A DNA stretch of 15,017 nucleotides from Saprospiraceae bacterium (GTDB taxonomy: Bacteria > Bacteroidota > Bacteroidia > Chitinophagales > Saprospiraceae). Below, piece after piece: positions 7,348 through 14,179 of this stretch (position 1 is the first letter of the stretch; each line of letters opens with the position of its first letter). The notes below the pieces were generated by a model. That model searched no databases. It was not told the DNA's origin and was given only the letters and a program-made list of their open reading frames with translations. Made by a program: the position numbers and the translations under genes. Where the stretch lies: NCBI GenBank assembly GCA_027009605.1, contig JALVCY010000161.1, positions 1 through 15,017 of the forward strand, in the 5' to 3' direction.

Positions 7348-8850
7348 TTAAGGTAGAACAATTAACTGAATTCCGGCATTCAACTCCACATGTTGATTGG
7401 CTTTTACACGTACCGGTACACTTCCGCCCGCACTGCTTGTAAACGAAGTTACTAAGCGAACATTAGCAGTCGACCTAATCCGTTCCCATTTTTCTTGAGA
7501 GATAGGCATTTCTTCTTGCCATTCTTCTGCGTGGATTACATTTCCGGAAGGATCCACTACTGCACTGGCGATGGCCATAACACCATTTGAAGCCACTAAG
7601 GAGTCCAAGACTATCCCTGCATTATCCAGAAAATACATCTGAATTCTAGCATCCATTGGAATCTGATTCTTAGCCTGCAACTTAATGACCGCCGCCTTAA
7701 CATACTCATTGGTAAACTTCACATCAAAGTCTTTGACGACCTTATAATCACTCACTTTGCCTTCAAAAGGGAGCTCGGCTTTCAGACCTAAATCCACTCG
7801 GGAACTTTTGGCCACAAAACCATTTTCCGGCCCGTTGGGACACACCACAAAATCCATATCATAATCCACCGCTTTCAGATCTTCCGCAAACAACTCCACA
7901 ATATTTGAATTCGTTTTGTCCATCACTTTCGAAGACGTCAAGTATTTGCCCATCTGAGACATCTGCGGATACGCAAGACCGAACCCGGAAGTCATAAATG
8001 TCCCTTCTACAGGCTTCTTTTGATTGGTTATTGTGGTTACCGTAATATCATTAAAATTGAATTTTGCCGGAAGGCCTACTGAATTCTGGGCTATCAACCT
8101 AAGCTTAGGATTAGTAAAAGTAACTTTCCCTCCATTCGTATAATGGTCAAAAAATCCAACCTGCAATTTAGGCACAGTCAACGGGATGGTCTTAGACGCC
8201 CACTTACCGGCTATAAATTCAAAATCTACATTCTTAATAACCATTTGTGCCGCCTCTATTGCAGCCGTACTTCCATCCGCCAATTTAGCTGAGTAACGCA
8301 CTGCCATCTGACCGCTCAAAACATCTATGGTATAACCTGCTAAAGGATAACTAATCTCCTGAGTAGCCGGCAAATCACCATCATATTCAATGGTAAAGAC
8401 CTTGCGAAAAGATCCATTTCCATTAGACAGATGGCTCACCATCACTTCTACATTTACCTTTTCTTGATATTGATTATTTTCAAAATGAAAGGTAATCGAA
8501 CCGGCGCTTAGCTTGGCACGCTTGAGTTGCACTCCGGAAATAGGGAAGGCCGGAACAGGTTGATCCGTGCTCAATAGGGGCACAGAAATATCCTCCATTT
8601 TGGGCAAAGGAACCGGCACACTCATCGTGGTCTCATACTCCAAGCCCATGCTATTATCATTGTAAACAATCAATGCGCTGCTATCCTGACCGGCATCAAT
8701 CAAATCCGACAACGTCGTCTCCGATTCAAAAATAGGGAAGGCCAAATTCACCAAATCTCTTTCTACTTCAATGTCTTCGGGGGCCTTACAGGCCACCCCC
8801 AACATCAATACGCCTAAGAAGCCAACCATGATACTTCTTTTGATTTCCAT
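7348..8850 (-). CDS. Predicted surface lipoprotein of unknown function
   Basis: This is a 500-residue protein. The N-terminus MEIKRSIMVGFLGVLMLGVAC is a lipoprotein signal with lipobox LGVAC and lipidated Cys21. The following residues KAPEDIEVE are acidic, which resembles the lipoprotein export signal that sends Bacteroidota lipoproteins to the cell surface (inference). The body looks all-beta, with repeated hydrophobic/polar alternation and no obvious catalytic motif. I do not recognise a named domain. The opening VNLAFPIFESETTLSDLI resembles a recurrent N-terminal pattern in uncharacterised Bacteroidota lipoproteins. It is the first gene of a two-gene operon with the DUF5723-like barrel protein. 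The ATG at 8850 is supported by the signal peptide directly after it. A MITE-like element starts only 16 bases upstream of this ATG. Confidence 0.8.
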   Translation of the reverse strand: MEIKRSIMVGFLGVLMLGVACKAPEDIEVERDLVNLAFPIFESETTLSDLIDAGQDSSALIVYNDNSMGLEYETTMSVPVPLPKMEDISVPLLSTDQPVPAFPISGVQLKRAKLSAGSITFHFENNQYQEKVNVEVMVSHLSNGNGSFRKVFTIEYDGDLPATQEISYPLAGYTIDVLSGQMAVRYSAKLADGSTAAIEAAQMVIKNVDFEFIAGKWASKTIPLTVPKLQVGFFDHYTNGGKVTFTNPKLRLIAQNSVGLPAKFNFNDITVTTITNQKKPVEGTFMTSGFGLAYPQMSQMGKYLTSSKVMDKTNSNIVELFAEDLKAVDYDMDFVVCPNGPENGFVAKSSRVDLGLKAELPFEGKVSDYKVVKDFDVKFTNEYVKAAVIKLQAKNQIPMDARIQMYFLDNAGIVLDSLVASNGVMAIASAVVDPSGNVIHAEEWQEEMPISQEKWERIRSTANVRLVTSFTSSAGGSVPVRVKANQHVELNAGIQLIVLP

Positions 8851-8858
8851 GCTCTGTA

Positions 8859-9033
8859 ATTTTTTCGTAACTATTCAACAGAAGTGCTTCTGAAATAAAA
8901 AAGAACTATTTTTTCGGTGAATGAAGCCTATTTTTTCGGAATAGCCGGGCTATTGCTAAAAAAACAGGCAAAATATAGCGAAAAAAGAGCCTTTTTTAGT
9001 AGAAATGATTCATACTTGATAGTTACATTTTTC
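8859..9033. mobile_element. Second MITE-like palindromic element, upstream of the lipoprotein operon
   Basis: The 160-bp element (8867-9026) begins gtaactat and ends atagttac. It is imperfectly palindromic around aatagcc-g-ggctatt (8940-8954), which lies at its midpoint. Flanking sequences are attttttc (8859-8866) and atttttc (9027-9033), a direct repeat differing by one T in a homopolymer. Read in reverse complement it shares with the element at 5798-5961 the ends, a gcctgttttt block, the central tagccNgcta palindrome and a following aaaaaNtaNgcttca-like block. The two are therefore related, though diverged. No coding capacity. Any promoter of the downstream operon must lie inside or beyond it. 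Confidence 0.65.
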
Positions 9034-9375
9034 TAAAAAAAGATGCGGTCTCGTTAGTACTCCACCACAATATTCAACTTCAACACTTTTTATGTAAACC
9101 TTTGGTAATATTGGGTTTATACTCCAATTATTAAGCCATAGCAATTAGTGTTAATACGTGTAACTTGAAGAGAAGAAAGGAAAATCTCGCTGTAGGTAAT
9201 ATCATCAAAACAACAAAAATACAGCCACTTTTTATAACACAAATTATCCGGATGTTTAATGGCTTGAAGATTAGGTGGTTAACCCAAGTTACATCTGTAG
9301 TCCCCCAATAATACAATATTGAAGGTAGAACCAAATTCATTTAGGACTAGGCTTTTATTGCGAAAAATCTACTCT

Positions 9376-9499
9376 TTCTAGGGATTCTCTCCCCAAAATA
9401 TTTAAAGGCCGTAGGGGGTTTCCTTGTGAAACTCCTACGGGGATTTTTGGGGATTTCATGAAGGAAGTCTTTAAATATTTTGGGGATTGGGGGCTAGAA
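9376..9499. repeat. Nested palindromic element
   Basis: Perfect 17-bp arms ccccaaaatatttaaag (9391-9407) and ctttaaatattttgggg (9469-9485) enclose 61 bases. An inner inverted repeat ccgtagg (9409-9415) / cctacgg (9434-9440) lies within them, and an outer ttctag/ctagaa pair (9376-9381, 9494-9499) beyond them. There is no T tract and no evident target duplication. It could be a non-autonomous element or a structured RNA; nothing in the sequence decides. Confidence 0.65.
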
Positions 9500-9545
9500 C
9501 TATAATGGGGACTATTCCCTACTTCTCCTCTCTTAAATCTTCAAT

Positions 9546-9740
9546 CTTAACTTTGTTAATGTGAAAAGGCGTGCCTTTTCACTACGTCTCTTAATTCTGC
9601 ATTCTGCATTCTTAACTTTGTTAATGTGAAAAGGCGTGCCTTTTCACTACGTCTCTTAAATCTGTATTCTTCAATCTTAACTTTGTTAATGTGAAAAGGC
9701 GTGCCTTTTCACTACGTCTCTTAAATCTGTATTCTTCAAT
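9546..9740. repeat. Three 65-bp tandem repeats, each with a perfect hairpin
   Basis: Units begin with cttaactttgttaatg at 9546, 9611 and 9676, exactly 65 bases apart, and the next unit breaks off after five bases at 9741. Each unit holds a 22-nt hairpin with arms gtgaaaaggc / gccttttcac and a 2-base loop (9561-9582, 9626-9647, 9691-9712). Hairpin regions are identical in all three. The 3' segments vary slightly (unit 1 has ttctgcattctgcatt where units 2-3 have aatctgtattcttcaat). A partial copy of the unit tail precedes the array (9529-9545). Confidence 0.9.
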
Positions 9741-9855
9741 CTTAATTCCGGTTGGGAAATGCAGGATTGTTGGATTTATCGTTGGTACTTCCGAATTCAT
9801 TCGGGAGATGGTGAGAGATTTTTTTCAGCCAAATAAATTTGGCTGCTACCAAGAC

Positions 9856-9868
9856 CCTAAACAGTTAC
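9856..9868. repeat. Solitary MITE-like end
   Basis: The 13-base word cctaaacagttac is identical to the right end of the element at 5798-5961 (there 5949-5961). No matching left end or flanking direct repeat was found nearby. It may be a remnant of a third copy or a chance match. Confidence 0.4.
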
Positions 9869-9933
9869 CCTAAAAAAACAAAACCATTGGGCCAGACCGG
9901 AATAGAATACGGGTGACCGGCGACAAAAAGAAA

Positions 9934-11142
9934 TTACAAACCCACTTTTTTCTCCGGAGTAGTCCATCCCATCAAAACTTCTAAATAATGATAGTCTATT
10001 CCAAAATAGCGTTTGATCTCTTGGATTTGCGCCAATATTTTGGCGGTATCTTTAGGGGGAGTCTTCCGTTTTTTCCCTACTACTAATACATTCTTTGGCG
10101 TGTGAGCGTCTGAGACAAACTCAAAAACCTTAGTCGAATACCCATAATACTCCAATATCAAAGCGCGGATGCCGTCCGTCACCATTTCGGCTTGTCTTTC
10201 CATAAAAATACCGTGCTTTAGCAGAAAATGGAGTTCGTTTTGGGGTTTACTTTTTTCTATTTCTTTCCGGATTTGGTGATGGCAACAAGGAGCCACTACA
10301 ATCAAATCAGCCTGCCCATTGATTCCTTTAAAAATCGCTTCATCCGTAGCCGTATCACAGGCATGCAAGGCTATTAATACGTGAATATCAAAATCCGGCT
10401 CGTAATTTTCGATAGTGCCTTCTTCAAATTGCAATGCCTGAAATTGGGACTTTCTGGCGACCACATTACAAAAATCCACTAAATTCTTGCGAAACTCCAC
10501 CCCAACCACTCGAGCGGGATGCTTCAACACGTGATTCAAATAATCATACAAGGCAAAAGTCAAATAGCCTTTTCCGGCGCCCATATCGACGATATGGGTT
10601 GATTCCCGCAAGGGCAAATCTTTTAATAGAGCACTCAATATTTCGATATAGTTGTTGATTTGACGGTACTTGTCTTGGGCATTTTTATAGACTTTGCCGG
10701 CGGCATCGGTGATTCCCAATTCGTGCAAATAGGTCTTGCCTTTAGCTTCTATCTTTCTATTTTTTGCCTTGTCGTGCGCTTTGGAAGGTAGAGCAGATGC
10801 AGAAGGCGCCATCTTTTTGGTTGCCATCCTAGACTTAAAAAATTGGATTTGCTCATCAAAATTCAAGGTCGCCAGACGTCCAAACCGAAAAGACTTATAC
10901 CCCATCAACTCATTGAGCAAATCAATCGCTTCCGCAAAACGATAATTTTTGGTGATATCTTTGGTTTTGTAGCGATAGACAAAGGAAAGCCTATCTTGTT
11001 TTTTGATAAGGACTCGTTTGACATAGACTTTTTTCAATTCCTTGTCCGACCCTTTATAATCGCCTAAGCTGAGCTGCACAAAGCTATTATCAGCCAAACT
11101 CGCTTGTAAACTTTGCAAAATAGGATTGATTTCCTTGGACAT
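9934..11142 (-). CDS. SAM-dependent methyltransferase, METTL25-like (Methyltransf_32 type)
   Basis: With the start chosen here the protein has 402 residues (MSKEINPILQ...). The N-terminal approximately 130 residues form a separate, basic domain. A lysine-rich linker follows (about 105-135), then a class I methyltransferase fold. SAM-binding motif I is VDMGAGKGYL (185-194), an acidic motif II-like VVGVEFR lies near 213, HACDTATD is at 260-267 and APCCHH at 284-289. The HACDTATDEA and APCCHHQ signatures are those of the METTL25/RRNAD1-like family, where the substrate in bacteria is not established; RNA is a reasonable guess given the basic N-terminus. The frame is open up to 11289. The extra 49 residues would be encoded across a 33-nt palindrome, while a TACTTTTG -7 box sits just upstream of the ATG at 11142. 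Both favour 11142 as the start. Confidence 0.85.
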   Translation of the reverse strand: MSKEINPILQSLQASLADNSFVQLSLGDYKGSDKELKKVYVKRVLIKKQDRLSFVYRYKTKDITKNYRFAEAIDLLNELMGYKSFRFGRLATLNFDEQIQFFKSRMATKKMAPSASALPSKAHDKAKNRKIEAKGKTYLHELGITDAAGKVYKNAQDKYRQINNYIEILSALLKDLPLRESTHIVDMGAGKGYLTFALYDYLNHVLKHPARVVGVEFRKNLVDFCNVVARKSQFQALQFEEGTIENYEPDFDIHVLIALHACDTATDEAIFKGINGQADLIVVAPCCHHQIRKEIEKSKPQNELHFLLKHGIFMERQAEMVTDGIRALILEYYGYSTKVFEFVSDAHTPKNVLVVGKKRKTPPKDTAKILAQIQEIKRYFGIDYHYLEVLMGWTTPEKKVGL

Positions 11143-11168
11143 CTTTTTGAGTTTTATGAATCGAAGCC

Positions 11169-11176
11169 CAAAAGTA
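11169..11176 (-). promoter_or_regulatory. Probable -7 box (TACTTTTG) of the methyltransferase gene
   Basis: On the minus strand this is TACTTTTG, an exact match to the Bacteroidota -7 consensus TAnnTTTG. It lies 26 bases upstream of the ATG at 11142, giving a leader of about 20 bases. No TTTG -33 element is at the ideal distance; the nearest CAAA on the plus strand (11190-11193) is too close. Confidence 0.45.
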
Positions 11177-11215
11177 GTGATTTTCCGGACAAAGTTTAGT
11201 TGATCCCGGCTCCGC

Positions 11216-11248
11216 AACTTACCAACAGTTTGGAACTTCCGGTAAGCT
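11216..11248. repeat. 33-nt palindrome family, A-T variant
   Basis: The left arm aacttaccaacagttt, the central g (11232) and the right arm gaacttccggtaagct have the same length and centre as the copies at 1338 and 1461. Eleven Watson-Crick pairs and one wobble remain of 16. The pair at position 6/28 is A-T (11221/11243), a third compensated variant. It lies upstream of the methyltransferase -7 box. Confidence 0.6.
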
Positions 11249-11333
11249 ACCAAGTTCACCTGACAATAAATCTTAGCGACCGGAGTCACCGATACCTACA
11301 AAATCCGGTCCTACCCCATTCAAAAAAAATACC

Positions 11334-11341
11334 TACCTTTA
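11334..11341 (+). promoter_or_regulatory. Possible -7 box (TACCTTTA) of the acylase operon
   Basis: One mismatch from TAnnTTTG, 24 bases before the ATG at 11366. No clear -33 element is visible. It is offered only because the position suits a short leader. Confidence 0.3.
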
Positions 11342-11365
11342 CCCATCAAAACACCGCCACCTAAG

Positions 11366-13789
11366 ATGAAGAAAACGTCTTTCTTTCTAGCCTTGTTCCT
11401 GACTATTGGATTTATCGTTATTTTAGAGCGGCCGTCGCTACTGTCTTCCGAGCCGATTCCACAGTTTGGGAGATTGATGAGCCCCTTCCAAGGTTTTTGG
11501 AAAAACGCTACCCAAGAATCCTCCTTTTTCCGCAAGGAGACCATCCAAAATCAACAAGTGTCCGCTCCTGTCACCGTTCAAACAGACACGCTCGACATTC
11601 CCCATATTTTTGCTCAAAATGCAGATGATGCCATTTATGTTCAAGGCTATTTGACCGCAAGGGACAGACTTTGGCAAATTGATTTTTCCGCAAGGGCCGC
11701 CGCCGGAAGACTGGCAGAATTATTTGGCCCGCAACTCGTCAAATATGATACCCGCCAACGCCGCATTGGACTCGCTAGGGCGGCTCAAGCAGCGCTCGAC
11801 GAATGGGAAAAAGTGCCCAACAACATGCACTTAGTCGAACGCTATTGCGATGGAGTCAATGCCTATATTGACCAACTAAAACCGGGAGATTGGCCGGTAG
11901 AATTCAAGTTGATGGGCTACCCTCCCGAGCATTGGACGCCCTTCAAAGTGGCGCTGCTCTTCAAGGCCATGGCCAAGACCTTGAATTATGGTGATGATGA
12001 CATTGAAATGACTAATTTGAGAACCGTACTCGGCCAAAAAGCGTTTGATTTTCTTTATCCGCAATACAATCCTAAACAAAAACCGGTCGTGCCGGATTTC
12101 GGGCAATGGGATGCGCTCAAAGCCAAACTGCTTCCGGACTCCGCTGCCATTGATTCTGTACTGACAACGGCCACGCCCCTTCCCAAAAGACCCGCCGGTG
12201 TAGGCTCTAATAACTGGGCCGTTGCCGGCAAAAAAACAAAGAGTGGTTACCCCATCTTATGCAACGACCCACATCTTAATTTGACCTTCCCTTCGATTTG
12301 GTACATGCTCCAAATCCATACGCCCAAGTTCAATAGCATGGGCGTCTCCTTGGCCGGGATTCCGGGAATTATAATCGGGTTTAATGAACATATCGCTTGG
12401 GGGGTGACCAATGTCGGACAAGACGTAATGGACTGGTACAGAATCAGTTGGACGAACGAAAACCACACCCGTTACCTGCTGGATGGGGAAGAAATACCGG
12501 TCAGAATCATCCACGACACCATCCGGGTCAAAGGCCAAGAACCGGTTATTTTGGCCACCAAACTAACCCATTGGGGCCCCATTGTCTATGACCAGCCCCG
12601 CGCCCCCCGAAGAGGGATGGCCATGAAATGGCTGTCTAGTCAACCCTCCACTACTTTTGAATTGGATGCTTTTTTTGGGTTGATGAAAGCCAAGGATTAC
12701 CGGGACTATGTCGCTGCCGCCAAACACTTTACCCACCCGGCGCAAAACCTGATTTTTGCGTCCCATGCGGGTGATATTGCCATCCGTGTCCAAGGCAAAT
12801 TTCCTATTAAGCGAAAAAATCAAGGGCGCTTTATCCAAGATGGAAGTACATCCCAAAATGATTGGCAAGGCTTTATCCCGCAAGATGAAATCCCTCAACT
12901 CAAAAATCCGGCTCGAGGCTTTGTTTTTTCAGCCAATCAAAACTCTACGCCTCCTTCCTACCCCTACTATTACAATGGCGGTTTTAGCGACTATCGCTGT
13001 CGCTCCATCTATCAGAAGCTTTCCCGACTCACGAACATCACCCCCCAAGATATGATGAAGATGCAAAATGATGATTATAGCTTTAAGGCAGCGGATGCGC
13101 TTCCGCAAATGTTGTCCGCCTTGGATACTTCAAAGCTCAGTCCGGGCGCTTGGCCCCTTATCGAACGATTAAAAAAATGGGATTATCATTTCAAAAAGGA
13201 TAGTATTGAACCTTTGCTTTTTACGGTTTGGTTTAAGAAATTCAAGGAACGCACCTGGGATGAAATAGCCGAGCTCCCGGATTCCATCGCTGTATTATAT
13301 CCGCAAGATTGGCGTACGATTGAGCTGATGAGCGACACCACACATCCCTATTTTGACTTACAATTTACGGATGAGACAGAAGACTTTTCAGCTATCGCCA
13401 CGCTCTCGTTTGGAGACATGATGGAATCACTTGCGGAAAAAATCGCTTCTAAAAATTATTTCTGGAAAGACTATAACCGCCCTAGTATCAATCACTTAGC
13501 TCGACTAGCCCCTTTTTCCGAAAGGAATATAGACATGAGCGGACAAGCCAATACCATCAATGCCATCCATGGAGGATTTGGCCCTTCGTGGCGCATGATT
13601 GTGGAGCTGTCCAATCCGGTCAAAGCCTATGGATTATTTCCCGGGGGAGAATCCGGCAATCCGGGCTCCGTCTATTATGACAATATGGTTCATCATTGGG
13701 CAACCGGCAAATATTATCCACTCTTATTTTTGAAAAAATTGGATTGGACGGCGCAAAGTGCTTTCCTAAAAACAGAAACTTTTGAATAG
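11366..13789 (+). CDS. Penicillin acylase family protein (Ntn-hydrolase)
   Basis: This is an 807-residue secreted or envelope-bound amidase precursor of typical family length. A hydrophobic N-terminal segment (about 5-20) acts as signal or anchor. The alpha-chain region shows IPHIFAQNADDAIYVQGYLTARDRLWQ (about 78-104). The autoprocessing site is GVGSNNWAV: cleavage before Ser281 would make it the N-terminal nucleophile of the beta chain. Downstream, NDPHLNLTFPSIWY (300-313), GFNEHIAWGVTN (338-349), FSANQN (521-526, likely oxyanion Asn) and PGGESGNPGS (759-768) are all conserved family motifs. The family hydrolyses amide bonds of beta-lactam side chains, N-acyl-homoserine lactones or other acyl-amides; the true substrate here cannot be told. 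It is the first gene of a probable three-gene run, 15 bases before the small membrane protein. Confidence 0.93.
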   Translation: MKKTSFFLALFLTIGFIVILERPSLLSSEPIPQFGRLMSPFQGFWKNATQESSFFRKETIQNQQVSAPVTVQTDTLDIPHIFAQNADDAIYVQGYLTARDRLWQIDFSARAAAGRLAELFGPQLVKYDTRQRRIGLARAAQAALDEWEKVPNNMHLVERYCDGVNAYIDQLKPGDWPVEFKLMGYPPEHWTPFKVALLFKAMAKTLNYGDDDIEMTNLRTVLGQKAFDFLYPQYNPKQKPVVPDFGQWDALKAKLLPDSAAIDSVLTTATPLPKRPAGVGSNNWAVAGKKTKSGYPILCNDPHLNLTFPSIWYMLQIHTPKFNSMGVSLAGIPGIIIGFNEHIAWGVTNVGQDVMDWYRISWTNENHTRYLLDGEEIPVRIIHDTIRVKGQEPVILATKLTHWGPIVYDQPRAPRRGMAMKWLSSQPSTTFELDAFFGLMKAKDYRDYVAAAKHFTHPAQNLIFASHAGDIAIRVQGKFPIKRKNQGRFIQDGSTSQNDWQGFIPQDEIPQLKNPARGFVFSANQNSTPPSYPYYYNGGFSDYRCRSIYQKLSRLTNITPQDMMKMQNDDYSFKAADALPQMLSALDTSKLSPGAWPLIERLKKWDYHFKKDSIEPLLFTVWFKKFKERTWDEIAELPDSIAVLYPQDWRTIELMSDTTHPYFDLQFTDETEDFSAIATLSFGDMMESLAEKIASKNYFWKDYNRPSINHLARLAPFSERNIDMSGQANTINAIHGGFGPSWRMIVELSNPVKAYGLFPGGESGNPGSVYYDNMVHHWATGKYYPLLFLKKLDWTAQSAFLKTETFE

Positions 13790-13804
13790 CAAGACTTTTA
13801 ATCT

Positions 13805-14179
13805 ATGAAGCATTTTTTACAGTTATTGGTCATCTTGGGACTGGGTTGGGTGGCTCAACAATACAGCCCTTGGTGGACGATGGCCTTGGTGGGTGCCTTG
13901 GCGGCTTTTACTTTTCACAAACGGAGATGGACTAGTTTTTTAATCGGTCTGATTGGTGGAGGATTGCTATGGCTCATCCCTGCCATGATGGCCAATATTG
14001 GCAATAATGGCCTGCTTGCGCAAAAAATAGGGGCATTATTAGGTGGATTATCCCCAAATTTATTACTTTTACTTACCGCTTTGATTGGCGGATTAACGAC
14101 AGCATTAGGAGCTTGGACGGGAAGTGCCGGACGCTACCTAATTCAAAAAAAAGACACCAATGATACACAATCTGAATGA
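13805..14179 (+). CDS. Small integral membrane protein of unknown function
   Basis: This 124-residue protein has about four hydrophobic segments (roughly 4-17, 23-37, 43-62 and 84-107), basic patches between them (HKRRW at 38-42) and a charged tail (QKKDTNDTQSE). No catalytic or binding motif is visible, and I do not recognise a family. It starts 15 bases after the acylase stop, and its last 20 bases overlap the start of upp in another frame. Translational coupling with upp is therefore likely. A role in envelope or nucleobase transport is conceivable from context, but nothing in the sequence shows it. Confidence 0.75.
   Translation: MKHFLQLLVILGLGWVAQQYSPWWTMALVGALAAFTFHKRRWTSFLIGLIGGGLLWLIPAMMANIGNNGLLAQKIGALLGGLSPNLLLLLTALIGGLTTALGAWTGSAGRYLIQKKDTNDTQSE

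Larger units (their letters stand above)
8851..9933. other. Repeat-rich gene-free interval
   Basis: Nearly 1.1 kb has no credible coding sequence. From left to right it holds a MITE-like palindrome (8859-9033), an AT-rich stretch with no assignable feature (about 9034-9370), a nested palindrome (9376-9499), three 65-bp tandem repeats (9546-9740), a small hairpin (cagccaaa 9826-9833 with tttggctg 9838-9845) and a solitary MITE-like end (9856-9868). Short open frames at 9131-9340 (-) and 9691-9873 (+) look spurious: the latter starts inside a repeat hairpin. Confidence 0.7.

Noticed and set aside
5790..9033. Composite transposon made of the two MITEs plus the operon
   Set aside because: The outermost flanks (gaagtaat on the left, atttttc on the right) do not match, whereas each element has its own flanking repeat; there is also no transposase.
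9160..9292. gtaacttg...caagttac inverted pair, 133 bp apart, resembling another MITE
   Set aside because: Only 8-9 bp of terminal pairing, no palindromic body and no matching flanking direct repeats (taatacgt against atctgtag).
9131..9340. 69-residue minus-strand open frame, hydrophobic
   Set aside because: AT-rich, no recognisable signature, no leader or operon context; hydrophobicity follows from base composition.
9546..9740. CRISPR array
   Set aside because: The repeat is contiguous at 65-bp period with near-identical sequence throughout; there are no unique spacers and no cas genes.
9826..9845. Hairpin downstream of the methyltransferase as a terminator
   Set aside because: On the minus strand the stem is followed by A residues, not T, so the orientation is wrong for an intrinsic terminator.
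9691..9873. 60-residue plus-strand open frame
   Set aside because: It starts inside the third tandem-repeat hairpin and runs through the small hairpin and solitary MITE end; no protein-like features.
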